Source: Mesobacillus foraminis
GTDB lineage: Bacteria; Bacillota; Bacilli; Bacillales; Cytobacillaceae
Direction of reading: 5' to 3'
Length of the DNA: 36,590 nt
Assembly: GCF_004340465.1 (NCBI RefSeq)
Contig: NZ_SLVV01000023.1
Coordinates: forward strand, 1-36,590
Position 1 is the first letter of the stretch. Each line of letters opens with the position of its first letter. The notes beneath the pieces are model-generated. The model was not told where the DNA came from and did not search any database. It worked only from the letters and a program-made list of their open reading frames with translations. The translations under genes were made by a program, and so were the position numbers. Shown in pieces: positions 28,291 through 36,590 of the stretch.

Positions 28291-28653
28291 TTACTTTTTA
28301 TTGAGAAACGAAAGACAGAACAGGCAATCGCCTTCCTTCCGCGGGCTGCCAAAGTGCAGGTTGCAGATATGGAAACCTTCCTGATACAGGCGGGCAAGAT
28401 TATCATACCCTTCCCCGATATCAACCGCATTTCGGCCATCACTTCCGGCCTTTTTGCCTTTTCTGATTTTACTTTCCTTCTTTTCCGTGGTTCTTTCCAG
28501 ACGGCGTCTTAAATGTTCATTTTCCAGCTTTAAAGAGTTATTCTCTTCAAGTATTTCCGCTAAATGCTGCTTTAACTCACCAAGCTGACCATAAAGGTTC
28601 CCGATTTGTGCTTCCATGTTACTTACTGAGTCAAAGATCTCCTTCTTATCCAA
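28291..28653 (-). CDS. yabA: Replication initiation control protein YabA
   Basis: 120 aa. An N-terminal coiled coil (about 1-55, [28 protein letters not shown]) makes a tetramer stalk, and the C-terminal zinc domain has H95/C97 and C110/C113 ([14 protein letters not shown]). YabA binds DnaA and the sliding clamp DnaN and restrains initiation at oriC. The start is called as TTG at 28651-28653: GAGGTGG lies 5 nt before it and the protein starts MDKKEIF as in B. subtilis; a GTG three codons upstream lies in the ribosome-binding site. Confidence 0.95.
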   Translation of the reverse strand: MDKKEIFDSVSNMEAQIGNLYGQLGELKQHLAEILEENNSLKLENEHLRRRLERTTEKKESKIRKGKKAGSDGRNAVDIGEGYDNLARLYQEGFHICNLHFGSPRKEGDCLFCLSFLNKK

Positions 28654-28666
28654 CGTTTCCACCTCA

Positions 28667-29497
28667 TTAATCTGTGGATGATTGCATCGAAACGGCTCCT
28701 TCTTTCAACACTTCATCTAGTGTATACTCCAGAACACGTTCCTGTCCGGCCAGCTCAACCTGCATGACGCGTTCCAAAATATTCAATCCTACCACTTTCC
28801 CGCGGCCATTTGGAGTCTCGATGATTTCCCCCAGATCCGGGAGCAGTTCCTTTGCCGTCTCATACTCATCGTTCTCGTATTTCAGGCAGCACATAAGACG
28901 GCCGCAAAGGCCAGAAATTTTTGTAGGATTAAGAGACAGGTTTTGGTCCTTGGCCATTTTAATTGAAACCGGATCAAAATCTCCTAAAAAGGTTGAACAG
29001 CACAGCATTCTTCCACAAGGGCCTATTCCGCCCAGCATTTTCGCTTCATCCCGTACACCAATCTGGCGAAGCTCAATCCTCGTCCGAAAAACGGCAGCCA
29101 AATCCTTCACGAGCTCACGGAAATCAACCCTGCCATCAGCTGTGAAATAAAAAATGACTTTATTTCGGTCAAACGTATATTCCACATCAACCAGTTTCAT
29201 ATCCAACTGGTGTTCGCTCACCTTTTGACCGCAAACTTCGTAAGCCTCTTTTGCCGCTGCCTTGTTTTCATCAACGATTAACCGATCCTTCTGGTCTGCA
29301 ATTCTAACAACCTTTTTCAAAGGCAGAACAACATCATTTTCACCGACCTGTTTGCGAGGAATGACAACTCTTCCGAATTCAACACCTCTGACAGTCTCGA
29401 CAATCACAAAGTCATCCTTTTGAATTGACAGTTCACCGGGATCAAAATAATATATCTTTCCCGCTTTCTTAAAGCGGACACCTACTACATCATACAA
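28667..29497 (-). CDS. ricT: RicT (YaaT), PSP1-domain subunit of the RNase Y-specificity complex
   Basis: 276 aa. The PSP1 domain is rich in conserved Cys: [14 protein letters not shown] and [16 protein letters not shown]. RicT with RicA and RicF forms an iron-sulfur complex that modulates RNase Y processing and supports Spo0A phosphorylation, competence and biofilm. TTG at 29495-29497 is the start ([14 protein letters not shown]), with GGAGG 9 nt before it. It overlaps the end of holB by 8 nt. Confidence 0.96.
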   Translation of the reverse strand: MYDVVGVRFKKAGKIYYFDPGELSIQKDDFVIVETVRGVEFGRVVIPRKQVGENDVVLPLKKVVRIADQKDRLIVDENKAAAKEAYEVCGQKVSEHQLDMKLVDVEYTFDRNKVIFYFTADGRVDFRELVKDLAAVFRTRIELRQIGVRDEAKMLGGIGPCGRMLCCSTFLGDFDPVSIKMAKDQNLSLNPTKISGLCGRLMCCLKYENDEYETAKELLPDLGEIIETPNGRGKVVGLNILERVMQVELAGQERVLEYTLDEVLKEGAVSMQSSTD

Positions 29498-30497
29498 GTG
29501 AAGATCCCTCCTGCAATTTTAACACCAGCTCTTCCATTAAAAGCTGGGGATTCATATTGGCGTGCAACTTTCTTTTCGCCTCCAGAATCGCTGCCATTTG
29601 TTCGGTCAGACGCCGTCCGGATGTCTGCAGCGCATATTGCTCCAAGCGGGAACTTTCTCCCAGGTAGACAATCTGGTCTTGCTTGCCCAGCTGGATATAT
29701 AGTAAATCCTTAAAAATAAGAAGTAATAAATCCAAACCACGATCGATTTGCTCTTTTTCTTTAAAGTGCAAGAACCAATTCTCCTGAAGCGTTACCATTG
29801 CTTCAAGGGGACTTTTCTTTAACACTTCATATAATTTTACCACTATTTTTTGCGCTTGTGCAAACCAATCATTTTCGTTCAATTCCAGTGCCTCTTCCCA
29901 ATTATTGGTCAGCTGGGCCAATAATGGGGCTTTTTGCGGGTTTACTCCATGATCAAGCAGCTTTTTTATCATATTTTTAGGAGATAATGGTTTAAATCCA
30001 ATTATTTGGCATCTGGATAAAATAGTGGGCAATATTTGCTGCGCCTGTTCTGTCATGAGGATTGCCACCGTCCCGGCGTGGGGTTCTTCCAGGAACTTCA
30101 GCAGGCTGTTAGCGGCATTGTTCGTCATTCGGTCCGCGTGCATGATCATATACAGTTTTTTTCTTGACTCGACTCCAGTCTTTGAAAACTCCTCCTGCAG
30201 CTCCTGGATCTGGGCTTTTTTGATGGAAAGTCCGTCAGGCTCAACAAAATGAATATCAGGGTGATTCCCATTATTTATTCTTTTGCAATTTACACACGCT
30301 TCACATGGTTTAAATCCCTCTCCGGGTTCCATGCAGAAAATGCTTTTAGCCAGCAGGAACCCAACCTCTTTCTTTCCAGTGCCCTTCATCCCTTCATATA
30401 AATAGGCATGGGCAACCCGGCCTTTCAGGATGCTGTTTTTTAGCATCTTCAGCACAGTCGGCTGTAACGCCTCCAGCTCGTCCCAGTTTTTTGCCAT
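29490..30497 (-). CDS. holB: DNA polymerase III delta' subunit HolB
   Basis: 335 aa clamp-loader AAA+ protein. The P-loop region GMKGTGKK is at 36-43. A zinc module is formed by Cys 55, 65, 68 and 71 (FCMEPGE, KPCEACVNCKR). GLSIKKAQIQELQEEFSKTG and NNAANSLLKFLEEP (sensor 1 region) are typical; an SRC motif follows (TILSRCQI). HolB is the stator of the clamp loader that opens DnaN rings. It sits 14 nt after yaaR and overlaps ricT. Confidence 0.97.
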   Translation of the reverse strand: MAKNWDELEALQPTVLKMLKNSILKGRVAHAYLYEGMKGTGKKEVGFLLAKSIFCMEPGEGFKPCEACVNCKRINNGNHPDIHFVEPDGLSIKKAQIQELQEEFSKTGVESRKKLYMIMHADRMTNNAANSLLKFLEEPHAGTVAILMTEQAQQILPTILSRCQIIGFKPLSPKNMIKKLLDHGVNPQKAPLLAQLTNNWEEALELNENDWFAQAQKIVVKLYEVLKKSPLEAMVTLQENWFLHFKEKEQIDRGLDLLLLIFKDLLYIQLGKQDQIVYLGESSRLEQYALQTSGRRLTEQMAAILEAKRKLHANMNPQLLMEELVLKLQEGSSLV

Positions 30498-30511
30498 GTC
30501 CCATCACCCTC

Positions 30512-30952
30512 TTACATATATAAGTTAATTAACAGTCCTTTTATCTCCCCAATTTTGCCCAGAAGATCAAGCGGCTGTTCTTTCTTTGCCCGCAGTTCCT
30601 CTGCAAGCTCAACCAAACGGTCATCGATCGTCTCTACTACTTTCAGCGAGCGCCCCTCACCGTATTGATTCCAGCTGTGCGATTGCTTTAAATTCATACC
30701 AAACTCGACTGCTTCTTTTACAAACTGCCTCACTAGCGTTTTAAACTTGGCCATATCTTTAAAGCTTCTCGACCGAGCAAGCCGGCTCCCTGCCGCATCA
30801 ATCTGTTCAAGAAGCTGCTGGAGCTGTCCCATCTGCATTTTATGTTCTTGTTTCTGGACAACTTCGTGGAACCTTACGCCGCCTGCAGCCGTTTGTTTTT
30901 GCTCCTGGCGCACCTGATCCAGCTTTAAATGCGGATCCTGATGTATTTTCAT
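30512..30952 (-). CDS. yaaR: YaaR family protein (DUF327)
   Basis: 146 aa, the B. subtilis length. Helical and charged, with a Gln-rich N-terminus (QVRQEQKQ), a central MQMGQLQQLLEQIDAAGSRLARSRSF, and FKTLVRQFVKEAVEFG. The function is unknown; the gene is constantly found between darA and holB. The ATG at 30950-30952 is called with GGAGG 10 nt upstream; an in-frame GTG two codons earlier is only 4 nt from it. Read from family membership and synteny, not function. Confidence 0.9.
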   Translation of the reverse strand: MKIHQDPHLKLDQVRQEQKQTAAGGVRFHEVVQKQEHKMQMGQLQQLLEQIDAAGSRLARSRSFKDMAKFKTLVRQFVKEAVEFGMNLKQSHSWNQYGEGRSLKVVETIDDRLVELAEELRAKKEQPLDLLGKIGEIKGLLINLYM

Positions 30953-31031
30953 TTTCACTTAACCTCCGAAGCCATGTAGTTTTTCTATGCTCTTAAAATC
31001 AGCCTGGGGATTCATCGGTGCGCCAATCCTG

Positions 31032-31436
<405 letters not shown>

Positions 31437-31475
31437 CTAAATGAGAAATACCAGTGGCTCCCAGTGCCGGAATTC

Positions 31476-31516
31476 GAAAAAAATAAAACCTTAAAGAAGA
31501 AGAAGTCTCCTTAAGG
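31476..31516 (-). terminator. tmk terminator
   Basis: Stem CCTTAA / TTAAGG (31511-31516 with 31489-31494) with partial inner pairing, then TTTTATTTTTTTC on the minus strand. The 5' arm includes the tmk stop codon. Confidence 0.6.
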
Positions 31517-32152
31517 TCGATGAATGCTGATTGCGTCTTTAATTTTACCTTCTGCCTCATTAAATACCTGCTCAAGTGGCCTTGAAGCATCAATTCTGGC
31601 AATTCTGCCGGAGAATCTTTCAGCCAGCAGCAAGTACCCTTCCCTGACCTTCCGGTGAAACTCAATCGTTTCAAGGTCCAGACGATTTACTTCCCGCCCG
31701 CTATGCCTGTTGATGCGCTGCAGCCCTATTTCAGGAGCCAGATCAAAATACAAAGTCAGCTGAGGCATCATGTTCTCGATCGCAAATTGATTGATGGTCA
31801 GAACCTCTTCAATCCCAAGGCCCCGGGCATGTCCCTGATAAGCAAGAGAGCTGTCGATAAACCGGTCGCATATAATAATCTTCCCCTGCTTTAATGCAGG
31901 AGCTACTTTCTCAACGAGATGCTGCCTTCTGGCTGCTGCATAAAGAAGAGCCTCCGTCCTAGCATCCATGGCCGTATTTTCTTTATTTAAAATGACTTCC
32001 CTGATCTGTTCCGCAATCTCGATACCACCCGGCTCGCGGGTTGCGACCACCTCCAGGCCTTCGCTTACAAGCCTGGATGTCAGCATGTTAATAATTGTTG
32101 TTTTTCCGGCTCCCTCTGGGCCTTCTATTGTTATAAATAAACCATGATTCAT
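31511..32152 (-). CDS. tmk: Thymidylate kinase
   Basis: 213 aa. P-loop [10 protein letters not shown] at about 10-19, the DR motif [19 protein letters not shown] and the LID region with [12 protein letters not shown]. It phosphorylates dTMP to dTDP for DNA synthesis. The ATG at 32150-32152 has GGAGG 11 nt upstream; a TTG six codons earlier overlaps that site. It follows yaaO by 18 nt, so it is probably in one operon with csfB/yaaO read-through or its own promoter. Confidence 0.97.
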   Translation of the reverse strand: MNHGLFITIEGPEGAGKTTIINMLTSRLVSEGLEVVATREPGGIEIAEQIREVILNKENTAMDARTEALLYAAARRQHLVEKVAPALKQGKIIICDRFIDSSLAYQGHARGLGIEEVLTINQFAIENMMPQLTLYFDLAPEIGLQRINRHSGREVNRLDLETIEFHRKVREGYLLLAERFSGRIARIDASRPLEQVFNEAEGKIKDAISIHRP

Positions 32153-32170
32153 TCTGGGTATATCCTCCAA

Positions 32171-33610
32171 CTAATAGTAAAAAATTTTAATATTGCCTGC
32201 AGCCAGGCTTTGTCCTCCCTGTAGCTTTGCTCCTTGCTTCAGCAAATATTCCAGTACTGCAATATGCTCGCTGCTGATTATTTCCCCGGGGAGAAGCAAA
32301 GGGATTCCTGGAGGGTAAGGAATAATGGCTTCTGCGCATATCTTTCCTTCCGAGCCCGAGAGAGGAACTTCGATCTGACAAAGAGTCTCCATTTCCCGGT
32401 AGGTGACGGCTGAAGCCGTAATGCTCAATTGGCTTTCCGCCAATCCTGTCGGCACCGGGCTGGCTAAAAATGATTGAGTCATTCGACTGGCTGCAGCTTT
32501 TATCTTTCGTACTGCTTCATTAAAGGGATAGGACATATTGGTTTTTAACAAAGGAAGAACAAAAAGGATATTTTTAGGATCAGCAAGCTCCGCGTAAATT
32601 CCCTCCTCCTCGAGAAGGTGCTGAAGCTGAAAACCGCTAACCCCATTGGTAGATGAAATTGTCATTTTAAGGGGATCCCCATTGCCAATCGGCAAAACCG
32701 TTAGCCCGGGAATGCTCTCAACCTCCTCCCTGAATGGATGAATCCTTTCCATTAAAAAATCTTTATCCTGTTCACTGTAGGTTCCCAGGTAGCTTCTGGC
32801 CCCATCCAGGGTAGCCATAATTGGATAGGAAGGACTGCTCGATTGCAGAGCCTGCAAATAAAAAGATAATTTTTCCTCAGAGACAATGCTGCTATTATAA
32901 TGCAGATACGCACCCATTGTCATTGCAGGCAGGGTTTTATGGGCCGAGTGTACAACAAGATCAGCTCCCAATGAAATAGCAGAAGACGGAAAGGGGGCTC
33001 CTGCAATGAAGTGGGCTCCATGTGCTTCATCTATTAATACGGGAATCCCGTGCCTGTGTGCCAGGTTAATGATCTCACCCAGGTCATTCACCATTCCATA
33101 ATAATTGGGATAAGTCAGAATAAGTGCCTTTGCCTGTGGATGGGCCTCTATAGCATTGCGGACTGTCTGGATGTTTACCCCTCCAGCCACCATGGACTCC
33201 TTTTCAAACTCAGGGCTTAAGTAAATTGGCTTTGCCTTGGCAAGTTTTATCCCGTTCATAATCGATTTGTGAGAGTTTCTTTGTACCAGGACTACATCAT
33301 CTTCAGTCAGGGCCGTTAGGATCATGGCTAAATTCCCGGAGGTTGAACCATTGACAAGGAAATAACTTTTCCTCGTGCCGTAGAGATCTGCCAAAAGCTC
33401 CTCTGATTCCAGAATGACCCCCTCGGGTGAATGAAGGTCATCCAGCCCGGATAGTTCCGTTGCATCTAATTGGAGCAGCGGGCGAAAAAAATCATGTCCC
33501 TTTGCGGGGAAGACTTCCCCGTATTTATGGCCGGGTACATGGAAGGAAATCGGCTGCCTGTTGCTATGTAAAATTAACTGGTCAAGCAAGGGAGTCCTCA
33601 AGTGGTTCAT
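32171..33610 (-). CDS. yaaO: YaaO: Orn/Lys/Arg decarboxylase-family PLP enzyme
   Basis: 479 aa. Fold type I PLP enzyme of the Orn/Lys/Arg decarboxylase group: ISFHVPGHKYGEVF, ELSGLDDLHSPEGVI, LVNGSTSGNLAMIL, VLIDEAHGAHFI and the PLP-lysine motif SAHKTLPAMTMGAYL; C-terminal DIIPYPPG-like IIPYPPGIPLLLPGE. It probably decarboxylates a basic amino acid in polyamine metabolism, but the substrate of this paralogue is not established. Start uncertain: ATG at 33608-33610 has GGTGAT 3 nt before it and gives a B. subtilis-like N-terminus; an ATG six codons upstream (33626-33628) is possible. Confidence 0.93.
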   Translation of the reverse strand: MNHLRTPLLDQLILHSNRQPISFHVPGHKYGEVFPAKGHDFFRPLLQLDATELSGLDDLHSPEGVILESEELLADLYGTRKSYFLVNGSTSGNLAMILTALTEDDVVLVQRNSHKSIMNGIKLAKAKPIYLSPEFEKESMVAGGVNIQTVRNAIEAHPQAKALILTYPNYYGMVNDLGEIINLAHRHGIPVLIDEAHGAHFIAGAPFPSSAISLGADLVVHSAHKTLPAMTMGAYLHYNSSIVSEEKLSFYLQALQSSSPSYPIMATLDGARSYLGTYSEQDKDFLMERIHPFREEVESIPGLTVLPIGNGDPLKMTISSTNGVSGFQLQHLLEEEGIYAELADPKNILFVLPLLKTNMSYPFNEAVRKIKAAASRMTQSFLASPVPTGLAESQLSITASAVTYREMETLCQIEVPLSGSEGKICAEAIIPYPPGIPLLLPGEIISSEHIAVLEYLLKQGAKLQGGQSLAAGNIKIFYY

Positions 33611-33734
33611 ACCATCACCATTTTTCATTAATAAATATTATTCCACTCCTTATTTTATCAAAGTTTGGACTGGCCCCGCTGTTTTTTCAGACGGAGATAG
33701 CCGCACTTTTTTATACACAATGCTTTTAAGCAAA

Positions 33735-33759
33735 AAAAATAAAGCCCTAAAAGAGCTTT
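33735..33759 (-). terminator. csfB terminator
   Basis: Stem AAAGCTCT / AGGGCTTT (33752-33759 with 33741-33748) around a 3-nt loop, then ATTTTTTTT on the minus strand. The stem overlaps the csfB stop codon. Confidence 0.75.
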
Positions 33760-33961
33760 AAGAATAGATTTCGGGTTTAGTAACCTTTCTAAGCTTTTCA
33801 ACATAAAACTTATATTTCGGGTCCCTTGTATCGGTTTTAATCATAATTTGTTCACACTCCGTGCAGATAAATGAAGTGTACAGATGTATTCCAGTCGGTT
33901 TCACTTGTTCACACACAACACATTCTTCCCCAACCTGAGCGTCCGTTACTGATCTACCCAA
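33758..33961 (-). CDS. csfB: Sigma-G/sigma-E anti-sigma factor Gin (CsfB)
   Basis: 67 aa from a TTG start. Two CxxC zinc pairs are visible (C14/C17 ECVVCEQ, C33/C36 FICTECEQ), with the family core GIHLYTSFIC and KYKFYVEKLRK. Gin is made under sigma-F and blocks premature sigma-G activity in the forespore. TTG at 33959-33961 is preferred: GGAGG lies 8 nt before it. An ATG five codons upstream has no ribosome-binding site and falls at the predicted transcript start. In B. subtilis xpaC and yaaN follow csfB; here yaaO follows directly. Confidence 0.93.
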   Translation of the reverse strand: MGRSVTDAQVGEECVVCEQVKPTGIHLYTSFICTECEQIMIKTDTRDPKYKFYVEKLRKVTKPEIYS

Positions 33962-33981
33962 ATTCTCCACCTCCATACACC

Positions 33982-34011
33982 CATTCTGCCCCGGTACTCC
34001 CTTTTGTATAC
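33982..34011 (-). promoter_or_regulatory. Sigma-F promoter of csfB
   Basis: On the minus strand GTATA (34007-34011), 15 bp, GGGCAGAATG (33982-33991): a full match to the sigma-F pattern GYATA-N15-GGNNANANTR. The transcript would begin about 7 nt after the -10, near the unused ATG. Confidence 0.7.
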
Positions 34012-34356
34012 AATTTTTCGAATTGTCAATTGTAGAGTTTACTTGATTTATATTGTATGTTGAATAACGGTAATCAGTGTATGTCTCCAGGGAAATTTAC
34101 TATTTATATTTAAAAAATGAACCGTTTGCTGCTTAGTAAGGCACCCAGTAGGTTGACGAATAAGTCTGCCTGGCGTTTTTATACATGGATCTACCTTATT
34201 TAAATCTGCAGGTTTTTAAGGTTGGGTGATATATTGGTTTGCTGCGGGATTACGTGCTTCTTTTTGATGAAGGGGAAAGCAAATTTAAGGTTTTTACCTT
34301 GATTCTTCCTGTTTATTGGATCACCAATGTTAGGCTGGGAAAGACGATCCACTTTA
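34012..34356. other. Non-coding stretch between csfB and the tandem repeats
   Basis: About 345 bp, AT-rich, without an open frame or hairpin that I can support on either strand. In B. subtilis the rRNA operon lies directly upstream of csfB, so this is extra intergenic DNA relative to that reference. Confidence 0.5.
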
Positions 34357-34604
34357 TTTTAAAAACAGTTATTTTAAGCATCTAAAAGGGGACAACTTTG
34401 CGAAAACACATTGTACTGACACCTGATTTTAACTAGTTGATTTCTAAAAAAAGGTCATTTTTCATTTATGCATCGATTCCTGCAAGTTATGGATTGATTG
34501 TTTCCAGTTATGCATGGATTATTTTTGGTTATGCATTGATTTTTCTCGTTTATTGAAAAACCTGTGTCCAGAGTGTGAAAACAAGGGAAAAACCAGCCTC
34601 TTTG
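34357..34604. repeat. Tandem repeat copy A (~248 bp, divergent)
   Basis: First of three copies of a ~257-bp unit. Its 3' half closely matches copies B and C, while the 5' third is diverged. Contains four units of a 21-bp array (34466-34548) on the pattern TTATGCATNGATT, then CTGTGTCCAGAGTGTGAAAA. It ends in CCTCTTTG, the sequence later used as IS target. Confidence 0.85.
34466..34548. repeat. 21-bp tandem array inside repeat copy A
   Basis: Units begin at 34466, 34487, 34508 and 34529 and are 21, 21, 21 and 20 bp long. Each starts TTATG and continues (C)AT.GATT, with ATGCAT palindromes in three of four. Confidence 0.8.
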
Positions 34605-34862
34605 TTTTAAAAGGGACTGTAAACTTTATTCATATGTCTAAAAAGGTAACAGTTTGGCGAATAAAGTAGGCTGCAGATGCCTGATTTTAACTAATTGATC
34701 TCTAAAAAAGAGGTCATTTTTAATTAATGCATGTATTCCTGCAAGTTATCGATCGATTGTTTCCAGTTATGCTCGATTATTTTTGGTTATGCATAGATGC
34801 TTCTCATTTATTGAAAAACCTGTGTCCAGAGTGTGAAAACAAGGGAAAAACCAGCCTCTTTG
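34605..34862. repeat. Tandem repeat copy B (258 bp)
   Basis: Second copy, directly following A. Nearly identical to copy C over most of its length. Its inner array (34725-34806) has 20-21-bp units. It ends at 34862 with CCTCTTTG, the left target-site duplication of the IS element. Confidence 0.85.
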
Positions 34863-34920
34863 GAGAGCGTATTTAATTTTGTGTAAATGGTTATAACTTC
34901 CAAGGAGGAGATGATCATTT

Positions 34921-36126
34921 ATGCATAGCTTTGAAAACAAAACAATTAGGGATCTAGCACAGGAATGTGAGTCAGTAGACGATATTCTTGCCATGATGAA
35001 AGTTCTATTTAAAGAAACGCTACAGCTTGTATTCGAGGCGGAGATTGAAGAACACTTAGGTTACTCGAAACATAGCCAGCTTGGAAATAACTCAGGTAAT
35101 AGTCGGAATGGATACAGTAAAAAAACAATTAAAACTAAATTCGGAAACACACAGCTACATATTCCTAGGGATCGAAAAGGGGAATACGAGCCTCAAATTG
35201 TAAAAAAGTATGAAACCTCTATCAACGGTCTGGAAGAACAAATTATTGCTTTATATTCAAAAGGAATGTCGACTAGGGACATTGAGGACCACATGAAAGA
35301 TATTTATGGAGTCAACGTGTCCCCCAGCCTAGTAAGCAAAGTTACAGATAAGATATTGCCACAGGTCTTTGAATGGCAATCCCGGCCACTGGAACAGGTG
35401 TATCCTATTGTTTATTTGGATGCCATTCACTTTAAAGTACGTCATGAGAACCGCATTATTAACAAGGCTGCCTATACAGTCCTGGGAGTCAATTCTCAAG
35501 GTGTAAAAGACATCCTTGGAATTTGGATTGGTGAGAATGAGAGCGCCAGTTTCTGGCTGAGTGTCTGTACAGATTTAAAAAACCGAGGGGTCGAAGACAT
35601 CCTGATTGCCTGTAAAGACGGGCTTGCGGGCTTCTCCGAAGCAATACAGTCCATTTTTCCGCAAACAGATATTCAGTTATGTGTCATACATCAAATTAGA
35701 AACAGTATGAAGTATGTAGCTACAAAGGATCGACAAGAGTTTATGAATGACTTAAAGAAAGTTTATAAAGCATCCGTTATCGAAGAAGCGGAATTACAAT
35801 TCGGTAAACTTCAGGAAAAATGGTCAAGCAAATATCAAAAAGTAATTTCCTCCTGGGAAGAGAACTGGGTAGAGTTAACTGCCTTTTTTGCCTATACATC
35901 CGATATAAGAAAGATGATCTATACCACCAATACCGTGGAAGGCTATCATAGGCAGTTAAGAAAAGTAACGAAAACCAAGTTTGCATATCCGACAGACAAT
36001 GCGCTTAGGAAAATCATTTATCTAGCTACAACAGGTATAGTAGAAAAATGGGGTAACCCAATACCAAGTTGGCTAGAATGTAAGAGTCAGTTCAAGATAA
36101 TTTTTGGAGACCGGTTAAAAGACTAA
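34921..36126 (+). CDS. IS256-family (Mutator-type) transposase
   Basis: 401 aa, full length and uninterrupted. Catalytic DDE residues fit D167 (VYLDAIHFKVR), D233 (ACKDGLAGF) and E340 (NTVEGYHRQLRK), with the family CVIHQIRNSMKYV motif between. Residues about 30-100 include the GYSKK...RDRKGEYEP region typical of the N-terminal DNA-binding part. AAGGAGG lies 12 nt before the ATG. It is transcribed against the surrounding rRNA and csfB direction. All key residues are present, so the element may be active. Confidence 0.97.
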   Translation: MHSFENKTIRDLAQECESVDDILAMMKVLFKETLQLVFEAEIEEHLGYSKHSQLGNNSGNSRNGYSKKTIKTKFGNTQLHIPRDRKGEYEPQIVKKYETSINGLEEQIIALYSKGMSTRDIEDHMKDIYGVNVSPSLVSKVTDKILPQVFEWQSRPLEQVYPIVYLDAIHFKVRHENRIINKAAYTVLGVNSQGVKDILGIWIGENESASFWLSVCTDLKNRGVEDILIACKDGLAGFSEAIQSIFPQTDIQLCVIHQIRNSMKYVATKDRQEFMNDLKKVYKASVIEEAELQFGKLQEKWSSKYQKVISSWEENWVELTAFFAYTSDIRKMIYTTNTVEGYHRQLRKVTKTKFAYPTDNALRKIIYLATTGIVEKWGNPIPSWLECKSQFKIIFGDRLKD

Positions 36127-36217
36127 TCACTGTCATATTTCGGTGGCCTTTATAGGGCTAAGCCCCTTACTATTATTTAAGAAAATAATTCATTTACACA
36201 AAATAATTTATACTCCC
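36127..36217 (+). other. 3' end of the IS after the transposase
   Basis: Holds a small GGGCT/AGCCC hairpin (about 36157-36168) that may end the transposase transcript, although the following T-run is poor, and the right terminal inverted repeat (about 36191-36217). Confidence 0.5.
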
Positions 36218-36225
36218 CCTCTTTG

Positions 36226-36460
36226 TTTTAAAAGGGACTGTAAACTTTATTTCATATGTCTAAAAAGGTAACAGTTTGGCGAATAAAGTAGGCTGCAGAT
36301 GCCTGATTTTAACCAGTTGATTTCTAAAAAAAATCTTTTTTCATTTATGCATGTATTCCTGCAAGTTATCGATCGATTGTTTCCAGTTATGCTCGATTAT
36401 TTTTGGTTATGCATAGATGCTTCTCATTTATTGAAAAACCTGTGTCCAGAGTGTGAAAAC
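36226..36460. repeat. Tandem repeat copy C (~235 bp)
   Basis: Third copy, separated from B by the IS. Nearly identical to B except for a central block (about 36310-36350) that resembles copy A instead. It stops after GTGTGAAAAC, directly before the rRNA operon terminator, and lacks the last ~22 bp of the unit. Confidence 0.85.
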
Positions 36461-36462
36461 CA

Positions 36463-36495
36463 TAAAAAAAGACCAGCTTATACAGCTGGTCTTTT
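36463..36495 (-). terminator. rRNA operon terminator
   Basis: Stem AAAAGACCAGCT / AGCTGGTCTTTT around 5 nt with a T-run on the minus strand. It lies directly downstream of the 5S rRNA gene. Confidence 0.85.
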
Positions 36496-36498
36496 GTG

Positions 36499-36590
<92 letters not shown>

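Larger units (their letters stand above)
34863..36217 (+). mobile_element. IS256-family insertion sequence (complete, 1,355 bp)
   Basis: Flanked by the 8-bp direct repeat CCTCTTTG (34855-34862 and 36218-36225). The ends form imperfect inverted repeats of about 27 bp (20 matches), sharing TTTTGTGTAAATG at the inner side. One intact transposase lies inside. The IS sits between tandem repeat copies B and C; the uninterrupted A/B junction shows the empty-site sequence, confirming the ends. Confidence 0.9.

Noticed and set aside
34466-34806. CRISPR-like array
   Set aside because: The 21-bp units follow each other without spacers, and no cas genes are present.

Overview
The window is a 36.6-kb piece of the origin-proximal chromosome of an endospore-forming member of the Bacillaceae. 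Three things show this: gene order almost identical to the Bacillus subtilis interval from the rRNA operon and csfB through to yabR; many sporulation genes (csfB, yabG, sspF, spoVG, fin, spoVT, yabP, yabQ, yabM); and promoters that fit sigma-A, B, F, G, H, E and K consensus sequences. The order is reversed relative to the usual map, so nearly every gene is on the minus strand. The exceptions are abrB and an inserted transposase. I would place it in Bacillus sensu lato (a Mesobacillus/Cytobacillus-like lineage is possible), but the species cannot be read from the sequence alone.

Reading in the direction of transcription (right to left): the 3' part of a 5S rRNA gene and its terminator lie at the right edge (36.46-36.59 kb). 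Next is a non-coding zone (34.0-36.46 kb) with three tandem copies of a ~257-bp repeat, each containing a 21-bp-period array. It is interrupted by a complete 1,355-bp IS256-family element. After this come csfB (Gin), the PLP decarboxylase-like yaaO, tmk, darA, yaaR, holB, ricT, yabA, trmN6-like yabB, yazA and rsmI (26.4-34.0 kb). abrB and metS are divergent around a 384-bp region carrying Spo0A-box motifs. From 16.4 to 23.5 kb are tatD, yabE, rnmV, ksgA, yabG, veg, sspF and ispE. From 10.2 to 16.3 kb are purR, ridA/yabJ, spoVG, glmU, prs, ctc, pth and fin. The left end holds mfd, spoVT, yabM, yabN, rqcP, yabP, yabQ, divIC and yabR, ending in terminators.

Functionally this is a housekeeping and sporulation block. 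It covers translation and rRNA maturation (metS, ksgA, rnmV, rsmI, pth, ctc, rqcP), nucleotide and cell-wall precursors (tmk, prs, purR, glmU, ispE), replication and repair (holB, yabA, mfd), division (divIC), and developmental control (abrB, spoVG, spoVT, csfB, fin, ricT). Small tight operons alternate with short gaps whose promoters and hairpin terminators can mostly be read directly. Several terminators begin at, or overlap, the stop codon of the preceding gene.

The least explained parts are: the nested tandem repeats plus IS between the rRNA operon and csfB; a GC-rich, potentially folded 120-bp segment upstream of rnmV; overlapping hairpins in the mfd leader; and extra Spo0A-box motifs just upstream of a possible metS promoter. 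I found no phage, CRISPR, toxin-antitoxin or defence system here. Apart from the repeat/IS zone, the region looks like a conserved core.
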